From contig NZ_JACSYA010000041.1 in NCBI RefSeq assembly GCF_029870285.1, forward strand, positions 1-39,610: a stretch of 39,610 nt of DNA. The letters run 5' to 3'. Position 1 is the first letter of the stretch. Every line of letters starts with the position of its first letter. The DNA comes from Delftia sp. PS-11. Its GTDB lineage: Bacteria; Pseudomonadota; Gammaproteobacteria; Burkholderiales; Burkholderiaceae_C. Below the pieces are notes generated by a model. It was not told the DNA's origin, made no database searches, and was given only the letters and a program-made list of their open reading frames with translations. Position numbers and translations under genes: made by a program. Below, piece after piece: positions 11,784 to 20,567 of this stretch.

Positions 11784-12396
11784 GGGCAGATACAAATCCA
11801 TCAACGCGATGAACCGCTGGTTGTGCGTGGGCTCCACGCAGATGCACCAGCTCATGCACCACGATGTATTCCAGGCACTCGGGGGGGTCTTGGCCAGATC
11901 GGTATTGAGGCGGATGTAGCCTGTCTCTGGCGTACAACTGCCCCACTTAGTCTTCATGCGCTGCACGAAGACGTGATTTGCCTTCACCCCCAGCAGGGGC
12001 TGCCACTTGTCGAGTCGCGCAGGCACCGCATCACGTACCTGCTGGCGGTACCAGGCATCCAGCACCTCTTCGCAACGGCACTGATCGGCATCAGGGCGCA
12101 CCTGGAGGTACAGCTTCTTGGGGCTCAAGCTGACTGCGGGTGCAGCATCCGCGCGGGAGATCTCCAGCAGGTAGCGCTTACCCCACAGGTAGTGGCTTTC
12201 CTTGTTCAGAAACTCGCGGGGTGTCTCGCGTTCCTGCAGTTGCAGCTTGCGCTGTTGTGAGCGAATCCAGCCCAGCTTCGACACCACAAACAGGCGGATA
12301 GTATCCAACGGCATGCTTTGGGGAGCAGCCATGCGGTCCAACACGCACATAGCCTTGGGCTGGCCGAGCGCTCCCATCGCTTTGCAGCGCTCTCAA
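11784..12396 (-). pseudogene. YgjP/DUF45-type metal-dependent hydrolase, multiply frameshifted
   Basis: The reading frame with LDTIRLFVVSKLGWIRSQQR, VQRMKTKWGSC and EPTHNQRFIALMDLYLP is recognisably a YgjP-like (DUF45, zincin-type) hydrolase. Several lesions break it. The N-terminal strand region (PAQGYVRV) lies in another frame and the first ~30 residues are absent. A one-base loss in a C7 run (G7 on the plus strand, 11881-11887) throws the frame. A one-base gain at 11838 restores it. The HELVH zinc motif (11842-11856) lies between these two and is therefore out of frame. After LYLP (about 11784) the expected C-terminal tail is gone. The gene is convergent with pobA. Confidence 0.8.
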
Positions 12397-12668
12397 TCAA
12401 TACTGCAGGGGGTCACGCATGCTGGGGGCCTTATTTCATGGATCATGCCCAGCGACTGGCAGTCTTAAATTATAGGTAGGGTTCTGATGTATCAGGCTCC
12501 AGGCCGCAGTGCCTGAAAGTCAAACGAAAGCAGCCTTTGGTGACGTATCGAAATCAGACAGACCACGCCCCTCCAGGGGCTCTCACAACATGGGCCGATG
12601 CCGCACCAGCACAGCGCACCACTGGATAAACTGCGCCAGCCGTATTGACCAGCCCCACCGACACGACC

Positions 12669-13607
12669 ATGCAAGCCTACGACCTTGAAATCCAGCACCG
12701 CAGCATTGATGACGATGGCCTGCGCGGCCATGGATGGTGCTTTGGGCTGCCGCCCGGCATACGCCCCGAGCAATGGCCGCTGGACCCGACGAATGGCTAC
12801 CCGCTGGCACATGGTTTCACGCTGCTGCTGCCTGAGGACTACCGCGTGCACGGCCCCGAGATTGTGGCGCTGTCCTTCTTTGCGATTGCCTGCGACCACA
12901 ACGAAGGCGGCCCCAGCAGCAACGAGGCCATCCATGCGTTTTTCAGCGGCTATGCCCCAGGCATGCCCTGCCCGCAAGACCCGCTGCTGGCGCCGTTTTG
13001 GGAAGCCGAGCGCCAGCGGCACCCGCGCATGCACCGCATGGCAGACCTGCTGGGCTGCCCCTATGCCGTGATTTTGCTGACGCGCGAGGAGTTTGAAGGC
13101 CCGCTGTGCACGCCGCCGGCCCTGGCGCCCAATGCGCTGCGCGACGCGGTGGCGCCCCCCGCCTGGCTGACGGTGGGCGCGGCAGCGGCCTTCTGGGGCT
13201 ATGACAGCTTGGATGAGCCGCTGCTGGAGCATGACCACTACCAAAGCCTGATGGGTGAGCAGCCGCGCCGTGACCTGGCCTACCACCGCGCACTGGCATG
13301 GACCGCGCGCCGCAACGACCCCAATGCAGGTCATGCGCCGCTGGAGGAACCGGGCGAAGGCGATGCCTACCAGCGCGAGTTTTACTGGGAGGGCGGCGAG
13401 ATCACGCGAGAGAACTACCGCGAGCACGGCTGGAGCCAAGGCCATTTGCCCAACCACATCGGCGGCACCATGCGCCCGGCGCAGGCCATTCCCGATGGCA
13501 TCAGCCCTTTTTACGTGGAGTTCGAGGAGTACCTGGGCGGCTACAACTTCGGCACGGGCAATGGCTGGCTGGACTTCAAGGACATGAAGTTCGACTGGAG
13601 CCAGTGA
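12669..13607 (+). CDS. Protein of unknown function
   Basis: A 312-residue soluble acidic protein, rich in Trp, Tyr and Pro, with no signal peptide or membrane span. I do not recognise the family. Visible landmarks are FFAIACDHNEGGPSSNEAIH near residue 75-95 and a strongly aromatic, Gly-rich end (VEFEEYLGGYNFGTGNGWLD). ATG 12669 (MQAYDLEI) is the likely start; a TTG eight codons earlier is possible. Neither has a good Shine-Dalgarno. It precedes a frameshifted small gene on the same strand. Length and codon use indicate a real gene. Confidence 0.65.
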   Translation: MQAYDLEIQHRSIDDDGLRGHGWCFGLPPGIRPEQWPLDPTNGYPLAHGFTLLLPEDYRVHGPEIVALSFFAIACDHNEGGPSSNEAIHAFFSGYAPGMPCPQDPLLAPFWEAERQRHPRMHRMADLLGCPYAVILLTREEFEGPLCTPPALAPNALRDAVAPPAWLTVGAAAAFWGYDSLDEPLLEHDHYQSLMGEQPRRDLAYHRALAWTARRNDPNAGHAPLEEPGEGDAYQREFYWEGGEITRENYREHGWSQGHLPNHIGGTMRPAQAIPDGISPFYVEFEEYLGGYNFGTGNGWLDFKDMKFDWSQ

Positions 13608-13622
13608 CGCCATGGCCATGCC

Positions 13623-13945
13623 ATGACACACACGCAGGCGCGGTCCAAGCTGGCCGCAACCACCCTGGTCAAGGCACTTGAAGAGGGTGTGGCGTGCACG
13701 CTGTCGCAGGCCTTTGCGCAGGGCAGGCACGATGCTGTTATCGCGGCGGACTACGGCGCCCATGTGCAGCCAGCCCTGCTGCGGCGCTGGCGCTGGCACT
13801 GGCGATTGTGCTGCACCGAAACGGCATTGCCGATGCGCACCTGAGCGCCGCCGCACGCACGGCCAACTGGCGCTACACCGTGTCGGATATTTTCGAGCTG
13901 CAGGCAGCGGCGGATGCCATGTTCGGCACTGGCGGCAAGCGCTGA
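13623..13945 (+). pseudogene. Small gene of unknown function with one frameshift
   Basis: Two overlapping frames join into one plausible protein of about 107 residues: MTHTQARSKLAATTLVKALE through VQPALL in the first frame, then ALALALAIVLHRNGIADAHL to the end (DAMFGTGGKR) in the next. Loss of one G near 13781-13786 (CTGCTG followed by CGGCG) would explain the break. I do not recognise the family. It lies 15 bp after the 312-residue gene and was probably co-transcribed. A sequencing error could also account for the shift. Confidence 0.5.
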
Positions 13946-14006
13946 GCCTTGTCGGCTGCGTGTTGCGCGCAGACACCACATGACGCCGCACTGCGCGCGC
14001 CCCCAC

Positions 14007-14300
14007 TCAGCGCAGCAGCACGGCCACGGCGCCACAGGCCAGCCCAGCGCCTGCCAGCCCCAGCCAGGCCCGCAGCGCGCTGCGCGCGGCAAAGCACCAG
14101 GTGGCTGCGCCGGTGTACAGGGCAAAGCCCAGCAGGCTGGCAGACTGCACGCCTTCGGCGCGTGTGCCCAGACCCAGCCATGGCAGGGCCAAGGCCAGCG
14201 CCGAGGCCGCCAGCGCAGCCAGCGCATAGCCCCCCAGCAGGGCGGCCAGCACACGGCTGGCGATGGCGGCCCAGGGCGTGGCTGTGGCGCGCGGCTTCAT
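14007..14300 (-). CDS. DUF3649 small membrane protein of the iron locus
   Basis: A 97-residue protein with about three hydrophobic segments (VLAALLGGYALAALAASALA, LGFALYTGAATWCFA, and the Gly/Ala-rich C-terminus ending in AVLLR). It matches the DUF3649 type found beside PepSY-domain iron genes. Its ATG overlaps the stop of the upstream PepSY gene (ATGA), so the two are translationally coupled. It is the last gene of the minus-strand iron operon. Its biochemical role is unknown; membrane location and linkage suggest help in ferric-siderophore reduction or release. Confidence 0.75.
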   Translation of the reverse strand: MKPRATATPWAAIASRVLAALLGGYALAALAASALALALPWLGLGTRAEGVQSASLLGFALYTGAATWCFAARSALRAWLGLAGAGLACGAVAVLLR

Positions 14301-15943
14301 GCTCGGGCCTTTGCCATGGGCGCCTGCCCGCCGCGCCACACATGCCAGGCCATGGCGGACAGCGCCAGCCCCAGGGCCAGCGCGGCCAGCTCCACGCCCG
14401 CGCGCTGCCAGTCGCCTGCCAGGGCATAGACCCCCAGGTGCTGGCCGGTGGTGCACAGGTTGAGCAGCGGCAGCAACAGGCACAGCAGGGCTGCGCACGC
14501 CAGTTGCTCCAGCCAGGCGCGGGCTGCGGGCCGCAGTGCGGCATGGGCCAGCGTGGCCAGCCAGACGCCGAAGAAGCCGCGTATCTCCCAGTGCTGGCGG
14601 TCGGCCAGGCTGGCAGGCAGCAGGCGGTTGACCCAGAAATAGGCGATGCAGGCCAGGGCAATGCCTGCAACGGCGGCGATGTTGAGCACTTCGATGGCGC
14701 GGTAGATGGGCGGCGTGCAGGCACCGAACTCCATGGCGCTTTTTTTGCGGCGCTTGACCGAGAACAGCACCGTGCCCGTGGCGACCATGGCCGTGCCCAT
14801 CAGGCCGCTGGCGAAGTACAGCCACTTCATGGTCCAGCCGCCAAAGGTCACCAGGTGCAAGGCATTGAGCACGCCATGGACCGGGCTGGCGCTTTTGCCT
14901 CCACCGGCCAGTTGGGCCTGCAGCAGCGCGCCGGTGGCGCCGTCAAAGCTGGCCTGGGGCGCATGCATGAGCAGGCCGGGCCCGTCCTGCGGCGCGGTGC
15001 CATGCACGCGCACCAGCATGGCGGCGTCGCCCGGCTGCTCGACCACCACCATCCAGGGCGCGCTGGCGCCCAGGTCACGGACCTGCTGCAGCATGGGCGC
15101 CAGGTCGTGGAGCGCGGCAGCCGTGCCGGTGCGAGGGCGCGGCAGCGGGGCGGCCTCACCGGCGGACAGTTCGGACTGCATGCGCGCATAGGCGTCGTTG
15201 GCACCGTTGGCGTCTGTTGCGTAGGCGGCCTGCAGCGGCCAGGGCATGTAGCTGGTGTAGAAGATGGACAGGCCGGTGTAGGCGATCATGAACAGAAAGG
15301 GCAGCGTCAGCACGGCCGTGGCGTTGTGCGCGTCCAGCCAGGAGCGCTGGCCCTTGCCGGGCCGGAAGGTGAAGAAGTCCGCAAAGATGCGCCGGTGCAC
15401 CGCCACGCCCGAGACCAGTGCCACCAGCATGCACATGGTCACCCAGCCCACGACCCAAAAACCGGCCATGCCGCCGTGCAGCGCGTAGTGAAAGGACATG
15501 AAATGGCGCCCGCCCTGGGTTTCGCGGCCCCAGGGCATGGGCAGCAAGGCGCCGGTGGCCGGGTCCATGGCCTGCATGCCGTCACCGCCGCTGGCGGGCC
15601 AGGCCAGCAGCAGCGCATCACCGCTGCGCTGGGGCAGTTCGATGCGCCAAAAGCGGGCACCCTCGGCATGCACTGCCAGATACCCGGCGGCGGCACGCAG
15701 CGCGGCGCTGCTGGCGGCAGCCGGTGCTGCGGCAGCCGATGCTGCGGCAGCCGATGCTGCGGCAGCCGGTGCTGCGGCAGCCGGCGCAGAAGGGACGGCG
15801 GGCCGCGCCTGCATCCAGAGGGTGATCGGCTGGCGCCATACGCTGAGCGTGCCTGTCAGCAAAATGGCGCACAGCAGCCAGCCGGCCACCAGGCCGCACC
15901 AGGTGTGCAGGCCGGACATGCGCTGCCGGAAACCGGCCTTCAC
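14297..15943 (-). CDS. PepSY-associated TM-helix iron uptake protein
   Basis: A 548-residue inner-membrane protein of the PepSY_TM family, whose members sit beside TonB siderophore receptors and are thought to reduce or strip iron from siderophores. The first span (GLVAGWLLCAILLTGTLSV) follows an N-terminal RQRMSGLHTWCG. Further spans include GFWVVGWVTMCMLVALVSGV and VLTLPFLFMIAYTGLSIF, and there are several more in the C-terminal half. Conserved His residues (HYALHGG, HRRIFADFF) are candidate heme ligands. An Ala/Pro/Ser-rich periplasmic linker near residues 52-77 is encoded by a 15-bp tandem repeat. It starts immediately after the receptor gene stop and overlaps the DUF3649 gene by ATGA. 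Confidence 0.85.
   Translation of the reverse strand: MKAGFRQRMSGLHTWCGLVAGWLLCAILLTGTLSVWRQPITLWMQARPAVPSAPAAAAPAAAASAAAASAAAAPAAASSAALRAAAGYLAVHAEGARFWRIELPQRSGDALLLAWPASGGDGMQAMDPATGALLPMPWGRETQGGRHFMSFHYALHGGMAGFWVVGWVTMCMLVALVSGVAVHRRIFADFFTFRPGKGQRSWLDAHNATAVLTLPFLFMIAYTGLSIFYTSYMPWPLQAAYATDANGANDAYARMQSELSAGEAAPLPRPRTGTAAALHDLAPMLQQVRDLGASAPWMVVVEQPGDAAMLVRVHGTAPQDGPGLLMHAPQASFDGATGALLQAQLAGGGKSASPVHGVLNALHLVTFGGWTMKWLYFASGLMGTAMVATGTVLFSVKRRKKSAMEFGACTPPIYRAIEVLNIAAVAGIALACIAYFWVNRLLPASLADRQHWEIRGFFGVWLATLAHAALRPAARAWLEQLACAALLCLLLPLLNLCTTGQHLGVYALAGDWQRAGVELAALALGLALSAMAWHVWRGGQAPMAKARA
15715..15789. repeat. Five tandem copies of a 15-bp unit inside the PepSY gene
   Basis: The unit GCGGCAGCCGGTGCT occurs five times back to back; copies 2 and 3 carry A for G at one position and copy 5 is diverged at its end. 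In the coding strand it gives an (Ala)n-Pro/Ser linker. Being a multiple of three, copy-number change would alter linker length without a frameshift. Confidence 0.9.
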
Positions 15944-15944
15944 G

Positions 15945-18404
15945 TCAGAAACTTCCCCGCAGTGTCAGCATGGCATGGCGCGGCATGCCGTAGTAGGCGC
16001 CGTTGCGTGCGCTGCCCAATGCCGCCCAGTAGATCTTGTCGGTCACGTTGCCGATATTGAGCGTGGCCGACCAGTTGCGGTTGATGCGGTAGGAGGCGCG
16101 CAGGTCCAGCACGGCGTGGCCGGGGTTTTGTACGGTGTCCACGTAAGCGCGGCTTTGCGCGCTGAGGTTGGCACCAAGGGTCCAGGCCGACCATTCGCCA
16201 GGCAGCGCATAGCTGGTGGATACGCGCAGCAGGCTGCGCGGCGTGTCGGTGCTCAGGGAGCTGCCTTCGTCGTCGCGCGTGGTCAGCCAGGTGTATCCGC
16301 CTGCGATCTGCCAGCCGCGCGCGATCTCGCCGCCCATCTCGATATCCAGGCCCTTGCTGCGCAGCACGCTGGCGTTGCGGTAGCAGTCATTGGTGGTCAG
16401 GCCCGGGCACAGGCCTTCGTTGCCCAGATCGAGCACGGCCACGTCGCGCTTTTTGATGTTGAACACCGAGACGGCGACGTTGAGCCTGCGCTCGAACAGT
16501 TCGCCCTTGATGCCGGCCTCGTAGTTGCTGCCCACGGCCGGCTTCAGGCGCCCGCCCTGCACGGTGGCGTACTGGGATTGCGGCACGAAGGTGCTGGTGT
16601 AGCTGGCATAGGCCGACCAGCGCGTGTCGATGTCATACACCAGACCGGCGTAGGGCGTGAACTGGCCGTTTTGGCGGTATTCGTTGAGCAGCGCGCCGCT
16701 GTAATGGTCGTCGGAGAGGAATTTGTACCAGTTCAGCCGCCCGCCCAGGTGCAGGTGCAGGCGTTCGGCCAGTTGCAGGCGCCCGCTGCCGTACAGGCCC
16801 AGCATCTGCCGGCGGTCCTGGGAGCCGTTGTCATAGGCAGGCGCCACGGGTTCGGGGTAGCGCGAGTGGTCGAAGTGCCAGGGGTCCATCGGCGCGCTCT
16901 GGCCCGATGAGGCGGAGCGGGTGAGCACGTCCTGCTGCGTCCAGCTGGCGCCGAACATCACTTTGTGCGTGCCGCCCAGCGCCTGGAAGCTGCCGGTGAC
17001 GCTGGCGTCCAGCCCCGTGGCATCGATGTCGCGGGCGATGAAGTCATTGCCCGTATAGCGCAGGCCCTGCAGCGTGTCAGGGTCGATGGCGCCGCGCGCC
17101 GAACCCAGCGTCTGGTCTACCGTGGTCTTGCTGCGGTTGAGCGTGAGCCTGGCCACCCAGTCGCCGCCCATGCGGTGCTCCAGTTCACCGAACACATCGT
17201 CCACCTGCGCATCGCTGCGGTTCCAGCGCTGGCCCAGCGAGGTCGAGCGCGGCAGGCCCAGCGAGGCGCCATTGGCGTAGCTGGGCAGGCCGAAGATGGT
17301 GTAGCCATCGATGTCCGACTGCTGGTGGCGGTAGCCTGCCGTGGCCTTGGTGCCCGCGCCCAGGTCCGCCTCGATCACGCCATACAGCATGGGGGCGCGG
17401 GTGTGCACCAGGTCGATGAAGCTGTGGCGGTCGGTGTAGGCGGCCACCACGCGCCCGCGCACCGTGCCGGCCTCGTTGAGGGTGCCGCCGCCGTCGATCT
17501 CGGTGCGCAAATGGCTCCATGAGCCGATGCTCTGCGCCACGTCAAAATGCCTGTCGGCGCGGGGGCGCTTGCGCACCATGTTGACCACGCCGCTGGGGTC
17601 GCCCGCCCCCACGGCCAGGGCGCCAGCGCCGCGCAGCACTTCCACGCGGTCGAATATGGCCGTGTCCATCGGCACCCAGCCGGTGGGGCTGTAGGCGCCG
17701 CCGGCCACGCCGTCGATCAGGTAGTTGGCGTCCGGGATTTCATAGCCGCGCATCATGTAGACATGGGCGCCATAGTTGCGCTGGGATTTGGAAGTGCCGG
17801 TGGTCTGGGCAATCACATCTTCGACGGTGGACAGATTCTGGTCGTCCATCTGCTGGCGGGTGACCACGGTGACGGACTGGGGCGTCTCGCGGATGGACTG
17901 CTCCATCTTGCCGATGCTCAGCGCACGCGTGGTGTAGGAGCCGGTCTGCTCGGTGGTGGGGCTGACGATGGCCTGGGCCGTCACCTGCACGGGTGCCAGG
18001 GCCTGGGCCGGGGCCGGGGCGGCGGGCCGTGCGGCGGCACCTGTGCCGGCAGGTGCCGGAGCCGGTGCCGCCACTCGCAGGCCCCAGCTTCCAGAGCCCG
18101 TGCGCACCAGCTCCAGGCCGCTGCCTTGCAGGGCAGCGCGCGCGGCCTGCTCGGGCGTATAGCTGCCGCGCACGGCGGGCGCCGTGCGTCCGCGTACCAG
18201 TTCGGCGTCGATGCTGATCTGCTGGCCGCTGCCGGCGCCGATGCGCGCCAGAACGCTGCCCAGGGGCTGGGCGGGCAGGTCATAGCTGCGCGGGGCAGCC
18301 GCGCCGGAGGCGTCCGGGGTCAAGGTCTGGGCCTGGGCGCCCAGCGCGCAGGCCAGGGCTGCGGCAGCCAGGGCGCGCAGGGGCAAGGGGCAGTGAAGCA
18401 GCAT
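15945..18404 (-). CDS. TonB-dependent siderophore receptor with signalling (STN) domain
   Basis: An 819-residue outer-membrane receptor. A signal peptide (ALAAAALACALGAQA) is followed by an STN domain (about 35-105: SYDLPAQPLGSVLARIGAGS), an Ala/Pro linker, a plug domain (ETPQSVTVVTRQQMDDQNLS, YLIDGV) and a 22-strand barrel ending in the typical C-terminal Phe (LTLRGSF). The STN domain marks it as a transducer: ligand binding signals through FecR to the FecI sigma factor encoded upstream. The start at 18404 (MLLHCPLPLRAL) is chosen for its signal peptide and the preceding GAGAGAG. The ligand is probably a ferric siderophore, not identifiable here. A 141-bp gap separates it from fecR. Confidence 0.92.
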   Translation of the reverse strand: MLLHCPLPLRALAAAALACALGAQAQTLTPDASGAAAPRSYDLPAQPLGSVLARIGAGSGQQISIDAELVRGRTAPAVRGSYTPEQAARAALQGSGLELVRTGSGSWGLRVAAPAPAPAGTGAAARPAAPAPAQALAPVQVTAQAIVSPTTEQTGSYTTRALSIGKMEQSIRETPQSVTVVTRQQMDDQNLSTVEDVIAQTTGTSKSQRNYGAHVYMMRGYEIPDANYLIDGVAGGAYSPTGWVPMDTAIFDRVEVLRGAGALAVGAGDPSGVVNMVRKRPRADRHFDVAQSIGSWSHLRTEIDGGGTLNEAGTVRGRVVAAYTDRHSFIDLVHTRAPMLYGVIEADLGAGTKATAGYRHQQSDIDGYTIFGLPSYANGASLGLPRSTSLGQRWNRSDAQVDDVFGELEHRMGGDWVARLTLNRSKTTVDQTLGSARGAIDPDTLQGLRYTGNDFIARDIDATGLDASVTGSFQALGGTHKVMFGASWTQQDVLTRSASSGQSAPMDPWHFDHSRYPEPVAPAYDNGSQDRRQMLGLYGSGRLQLAERLHLHLGGRLNWYKFLSDDHYSGALLNEYRQNGQFTPYAGLVYDIDTRWSAYASYTSTFVPQSQYATVQGGRLKPAVGSNYEAGIKGELFERRLNVAVSVFNIKKRDVAVLDLGNEGLCPGLTTNDCYRNASVLRSKGLDIEMGGEIARGWQIAGGYTWLTTRDDEGSSLSTDTPRSLLRVSTSYALPGEWSAWTLGANLSAQSRAYVDTVQNPGHAVLDLRASYRINRNWSATLNIGNVTDKIYWAALGSARNGAYYGMPRHAMLTLRGSF

Positions 18405-18545
18405 GCTGTCTCTCTCGGCAAGGAGTTTGGATGGGCCAGGGAAGGTGCTCCCGGGCGGGTTTCCAGGGCTTGTCGAGCAGGCTGCCAAAAGTGTTCATGT
18501 TTTTTGCGCGGCCACAGGCAGGCAGGCGCCCTGCCCTGCGCCAGG

Positions 18546-19532
18546 TCACTCGATGGTCACCAGCCAGCCGCGCTGGTAGACGGTCACCGCAATGGGCAGT
18601 GTCTCGGCCAGCACAGCCAGGGCGCGGTCCGTGTCGTCCAGCGAGAAGGTGCCGTAGACCTGCAGGGCGGCCGCGCGCGGGGCCACGCGGATGAAGCCGG
18701 CCCGGTAGGCGCGCAGGGCCTGCACGATGGCGCCCAGCGACAGGTCATGCGCCTGCAGCATGCCGTGCTGCCAGGCCGATGCGGTGCCCGGATCGGTCGC
18801 GTCCGCCTCGATGCCCCCGGCGCCGAAGCGGGCGCTGCGCCCCTGCTCCAGCACCTGGCGCTGGCCCTGGGCCGTGGTGATTTCCACGCTGTGCTCCAGC
18901 ATGCTCACCAGGGTGTGATCCGCTTCGTGGCGCACCACGAAGCGCGTGCCCAGGGCGCGGATCTGGCCGTGCGCGGTCTGCACGGTGAAGGCGGCTTCCT
19001 GCACCGATGCCTGGGGCGCAGCACGGGCCAGCAGGCCACCCTGGCGCAGGGTGATGGTGCGGCGGCCAGCGCCGAAGTCCAGGTCGGCGGCGGAGCGCGC
19101 ATCCAGCAGGATGCTGCTGCCGTCAGGCAGTGCGAAATCGCGCCGCTGGCCTGTGCCCGTGCGCAGGTCGGCGCTCCATTGCGCCAGCGGCGCATGGCGG
19201 TCGGCCACCAGGGCTGAGCCCAGGGCCATGCCGCCCAGGCCCAGCGCGCCGCGCAGCATGCTGCGGCGCCGGCGCGTGCGGGACTCGGCCTGCTGCAGCG
19301 CCTGGCCCATCAGGCCGCCCATGGCCGGACGCAGCGGGGACAGCATCTGCTGCAGCGGACCCTGCAGCTGCTCCCAGGCCGTGCGGTGGCGGGCATCGGC
19401 CTGCAGCCACTGCGCAAAGCCTTCGCGTTCACTGTCGCTGACCGCGCCGGAGTGGAGCGTGACCAGCCAGCCCACGGCCTCTTCGGTCACGGCATCCAGG
19501 GTCGCACCGCTTTCTGACAGGCTGGCAGCCAT
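18546..19532 (-). CDS. fecR: FecR-family anti-sigma regulator
   Basis: A 328-residue inner-membrane signal transducer. The cytoplasmic DUF4880 domain (EEAVGWLVTLHSG, REGFAQWLQADARHRTAWEQ) binds the sigma factor. A basic stretch (RTRRRRSMLRGALGLGGMAL, about 105-125) leads into the single span and looks like a twin-arginine signal. The periplasmic FecR domain follows (FALPDGSSILLDARSAADLD), then a STN-like C-terminal domain (VYGTFSLDDTDRALAVLAET) that contacts the receptor. The start at 19532 is the first Met with homology, 13 bp after the fecI stop. The gene is co-transcribed with fecI and precedes the receptor. Confidence 0.9.
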   Translation of the reverse strand: MAASLSESGATLDAVTEEAVGWLVTLHSGAVSDSEREGFAQWLQADARHRTAWEQLQGPLQQMLSPLRPAMGGLMGQALQQAESRTRRRRSMLRGALGLGGMALGSALVADRHAPLAQWSADLRTGTGQRRDFALPDGSSILLDARSAADLDFGAGRRTITLRQGGLLARAAPQASVQEAAFTVQTAHGQIRALGTRFVVRHEADHTLVSMLEHSVEITTAQGQRQVLEQGRSARFGAGGIEADATDPGTASAWQHGMLQAHDLSLGAIVQALRAYRAGFIRVAPRAAALQVYGTFSLDDTDRALAVLAETLPIAVTVYQRGWLVTIE

Positions 19533-19545
19533 GTGGGCCACGGGC

Positions 19546-20094
19546 TCAGTCCCTCGGCAGGGCGTCGATGCCCGCCTGCTGGCGCGCCAGCGCAATCGCG
19601 ATGCGCCGAAAGCCCTCAGCCATATGGCGGCGCACGGTGCTCAGCGAGATGCCCAGCTGGTCGGCAATGGCCTGGTAGGTCAGGCCATCGACCTGACTGA
19701 GCAAGAAGGCCTGGCGCGCCTTGAGCGGCAGGCCGTCCAGCGCGTGGGCGATGTACTCCAGCGTCTCCAGCAGCACGGCGCGCTCCTCGGGCGAAGGCGC
19801 CAGTTCCTCGGGCCGCTGGCTCAGGGCCTCCAGATAGGCCCGCTCCAGTTCGCGGCGGCGCCACAGCGTGAACAGCAGGCGCTTGGCGATGGTGGTCAGA
19901 AAGGCGCGCGGCTCGCGCAGTGGCGCCGCCGGGCTGGCAGCCACCACGCGCACAAAGGTTTCGGAGGCCACATCCTGCGCCTCGGCCGTATTGCGCAGCC
20001 GTGCCTTCAGGCGCGACAGCAGCCAGGCATGGTGCCCCGCATACAGCTGCTGGACCTGGAGCATGGAATCTGGGGGCGTGTGGGGCACGGGCAT
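19546..20094 (-). CDS. fecI: ECF sigma factor, FecI type
   Basis: A 182-residue extracytoplasmic-function sigma factor. Sigma-2 is at about 15-80 (YAGHHAWLLSRLKARLRNTA, SETFVRVVAA) and sigma-4 at about 120-170 (LPLKARQAFLLSQVDGLTYQ, GISLSTVRRHMAEGFRRI). Linkage to fecR and an STN-type receptor identifies the iron-starvation group; it would transcribe the receptor operon once the receptor binds its ferric ligand. A candidate Fur box lies 20 bp upstream of the start. MLQVQQLYAGH at 20064 is an alternative start. Confidence 0.93.
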   Translation of the reverse strand: MPVPHTPPDSMLQVQQLYAGHHAWLLSRLKARLRNTAEAQDVASETFVRVVAASPAAPLREPRAFLTTIAKRLLFTLWRRRELERAYLEALSQRPEELAPSPEERAVLLETLEYIAHALDGLPLKARQAFLLSQVDGLTYQAIADQLGISLSTVRRHMAEGFRRIAIALARQQAGIDALPRD

Positions 20095-20113
20095 GGGGCG
20101 CTATTCTAGCGCC

Positions 20114-20132
20114 GCAAACAAGAATGGTTTGC
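20114..20132 (-). promoter_or_regulatory. Candidate Fur box upstream of fecI
   Basis: GCAAACAAGAATGGTTTGC is a 19-bp near-palindrome with perfect 6-bp arms. The AAGAATGGTTTGCATT core resembles the beta-proteobacterial Fur site. It lies 20 bp upstream of the fecI start, where Fur-Fe(II) would block transcription. Confidence 0.6.
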
Positions 20133-20205
20133 ATTCCATTTATTTATGACAACCTGCGTATGCTCAGGCCAGGGTTGATGAAGTGCTGGAAGAATTAAGC
20201 CAATA

Positions 20206-20231
20206 ATTCAACAAACGTTGTATCATTGAAT
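20206..20231. promoter_or_regulatory. ArsR operator candidate
   Basis: ATTCAA (20206-20211) and TTGAAT (20226-20231) form an inverted repeat spaced by 14 bp, with a smaller CAAC/GTTG pair inside. It abuts the arsR start codon, the usual place for the autoregulatory ArsR site in an ars operon. Confidence 0.6.
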
Positions 20232-20232
20232 A

Positions 20233-20556
20233 ATGAATGAAGCACAAGCCATCTCCGCCCTCGCCGCCCTGGCCCACACCCAGAGGCTGCGCGTCTTTCG
20301 CGCCCTGGTGGTGGCCGGCACCGGCGGGCTGACGCCCAGCGTTCTGGCCGAGCAGCTGGATGTGGCGCGCAACACCCTGTCATTTCATCTCAAGGAGCTG
20401 GCCCATGCGGGGCTGGTCACCATCGAGCAGCAGGGCCGCAACCTCATCTACCGCGCTGAATTCGCCCACATGAATGGCCTGCTGGGCTATCTGACCGAGA
20501 ACTGCTGCCAGGGCGCTGCCTGCGCCCCGGCGGCCTGTGCCCCCTGCAACTGCTGA
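20233..20556 (+). CDS. arsR: Arsenical resistance repressor
   Basis: A 107-residue ArsR/SmtB repressor: LAALAHTQRLRVFRALVVAG, then the recognition helix region LDVARNTLSFHLKELAHAGL and the wing QQGRNLIYRAEF. Cysteines are confined to the C-terminus (ENCCQGAACAPAACAPCNC), as in the ArsR subgroup that binds As(III) through C-terminal Cys pairs instead of the alpha-3 CVC site. Release from DNA on As(III) binding would induce arsI, arsC and arsB downstream. The operator candidate overlaps the region just before the ATG. The stop overlaps an in-frame ATG of arsI. Confidence 0.9.
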   Translation: MNEAQAISALAALAHTQRLRVFRALVVAGTGGLTPSVLAEQLDVARNTLSFHLKELAHAGLVTIEQQGRNLIYRAEFAHMNGLLGYLTENCCQGAACAPAACAPCNC

Positions 20557-20567
20557 TGGAGTCCATG

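Noticed and set aside
13949..16060. 703-codon plus-strand frame across the PepSY region
   Set aside because: Antisense shadow of the PepSY and DUF3649 genes; composition is low-complexity Arg/Ala/Gln and crosses several minus-strand gene ends.
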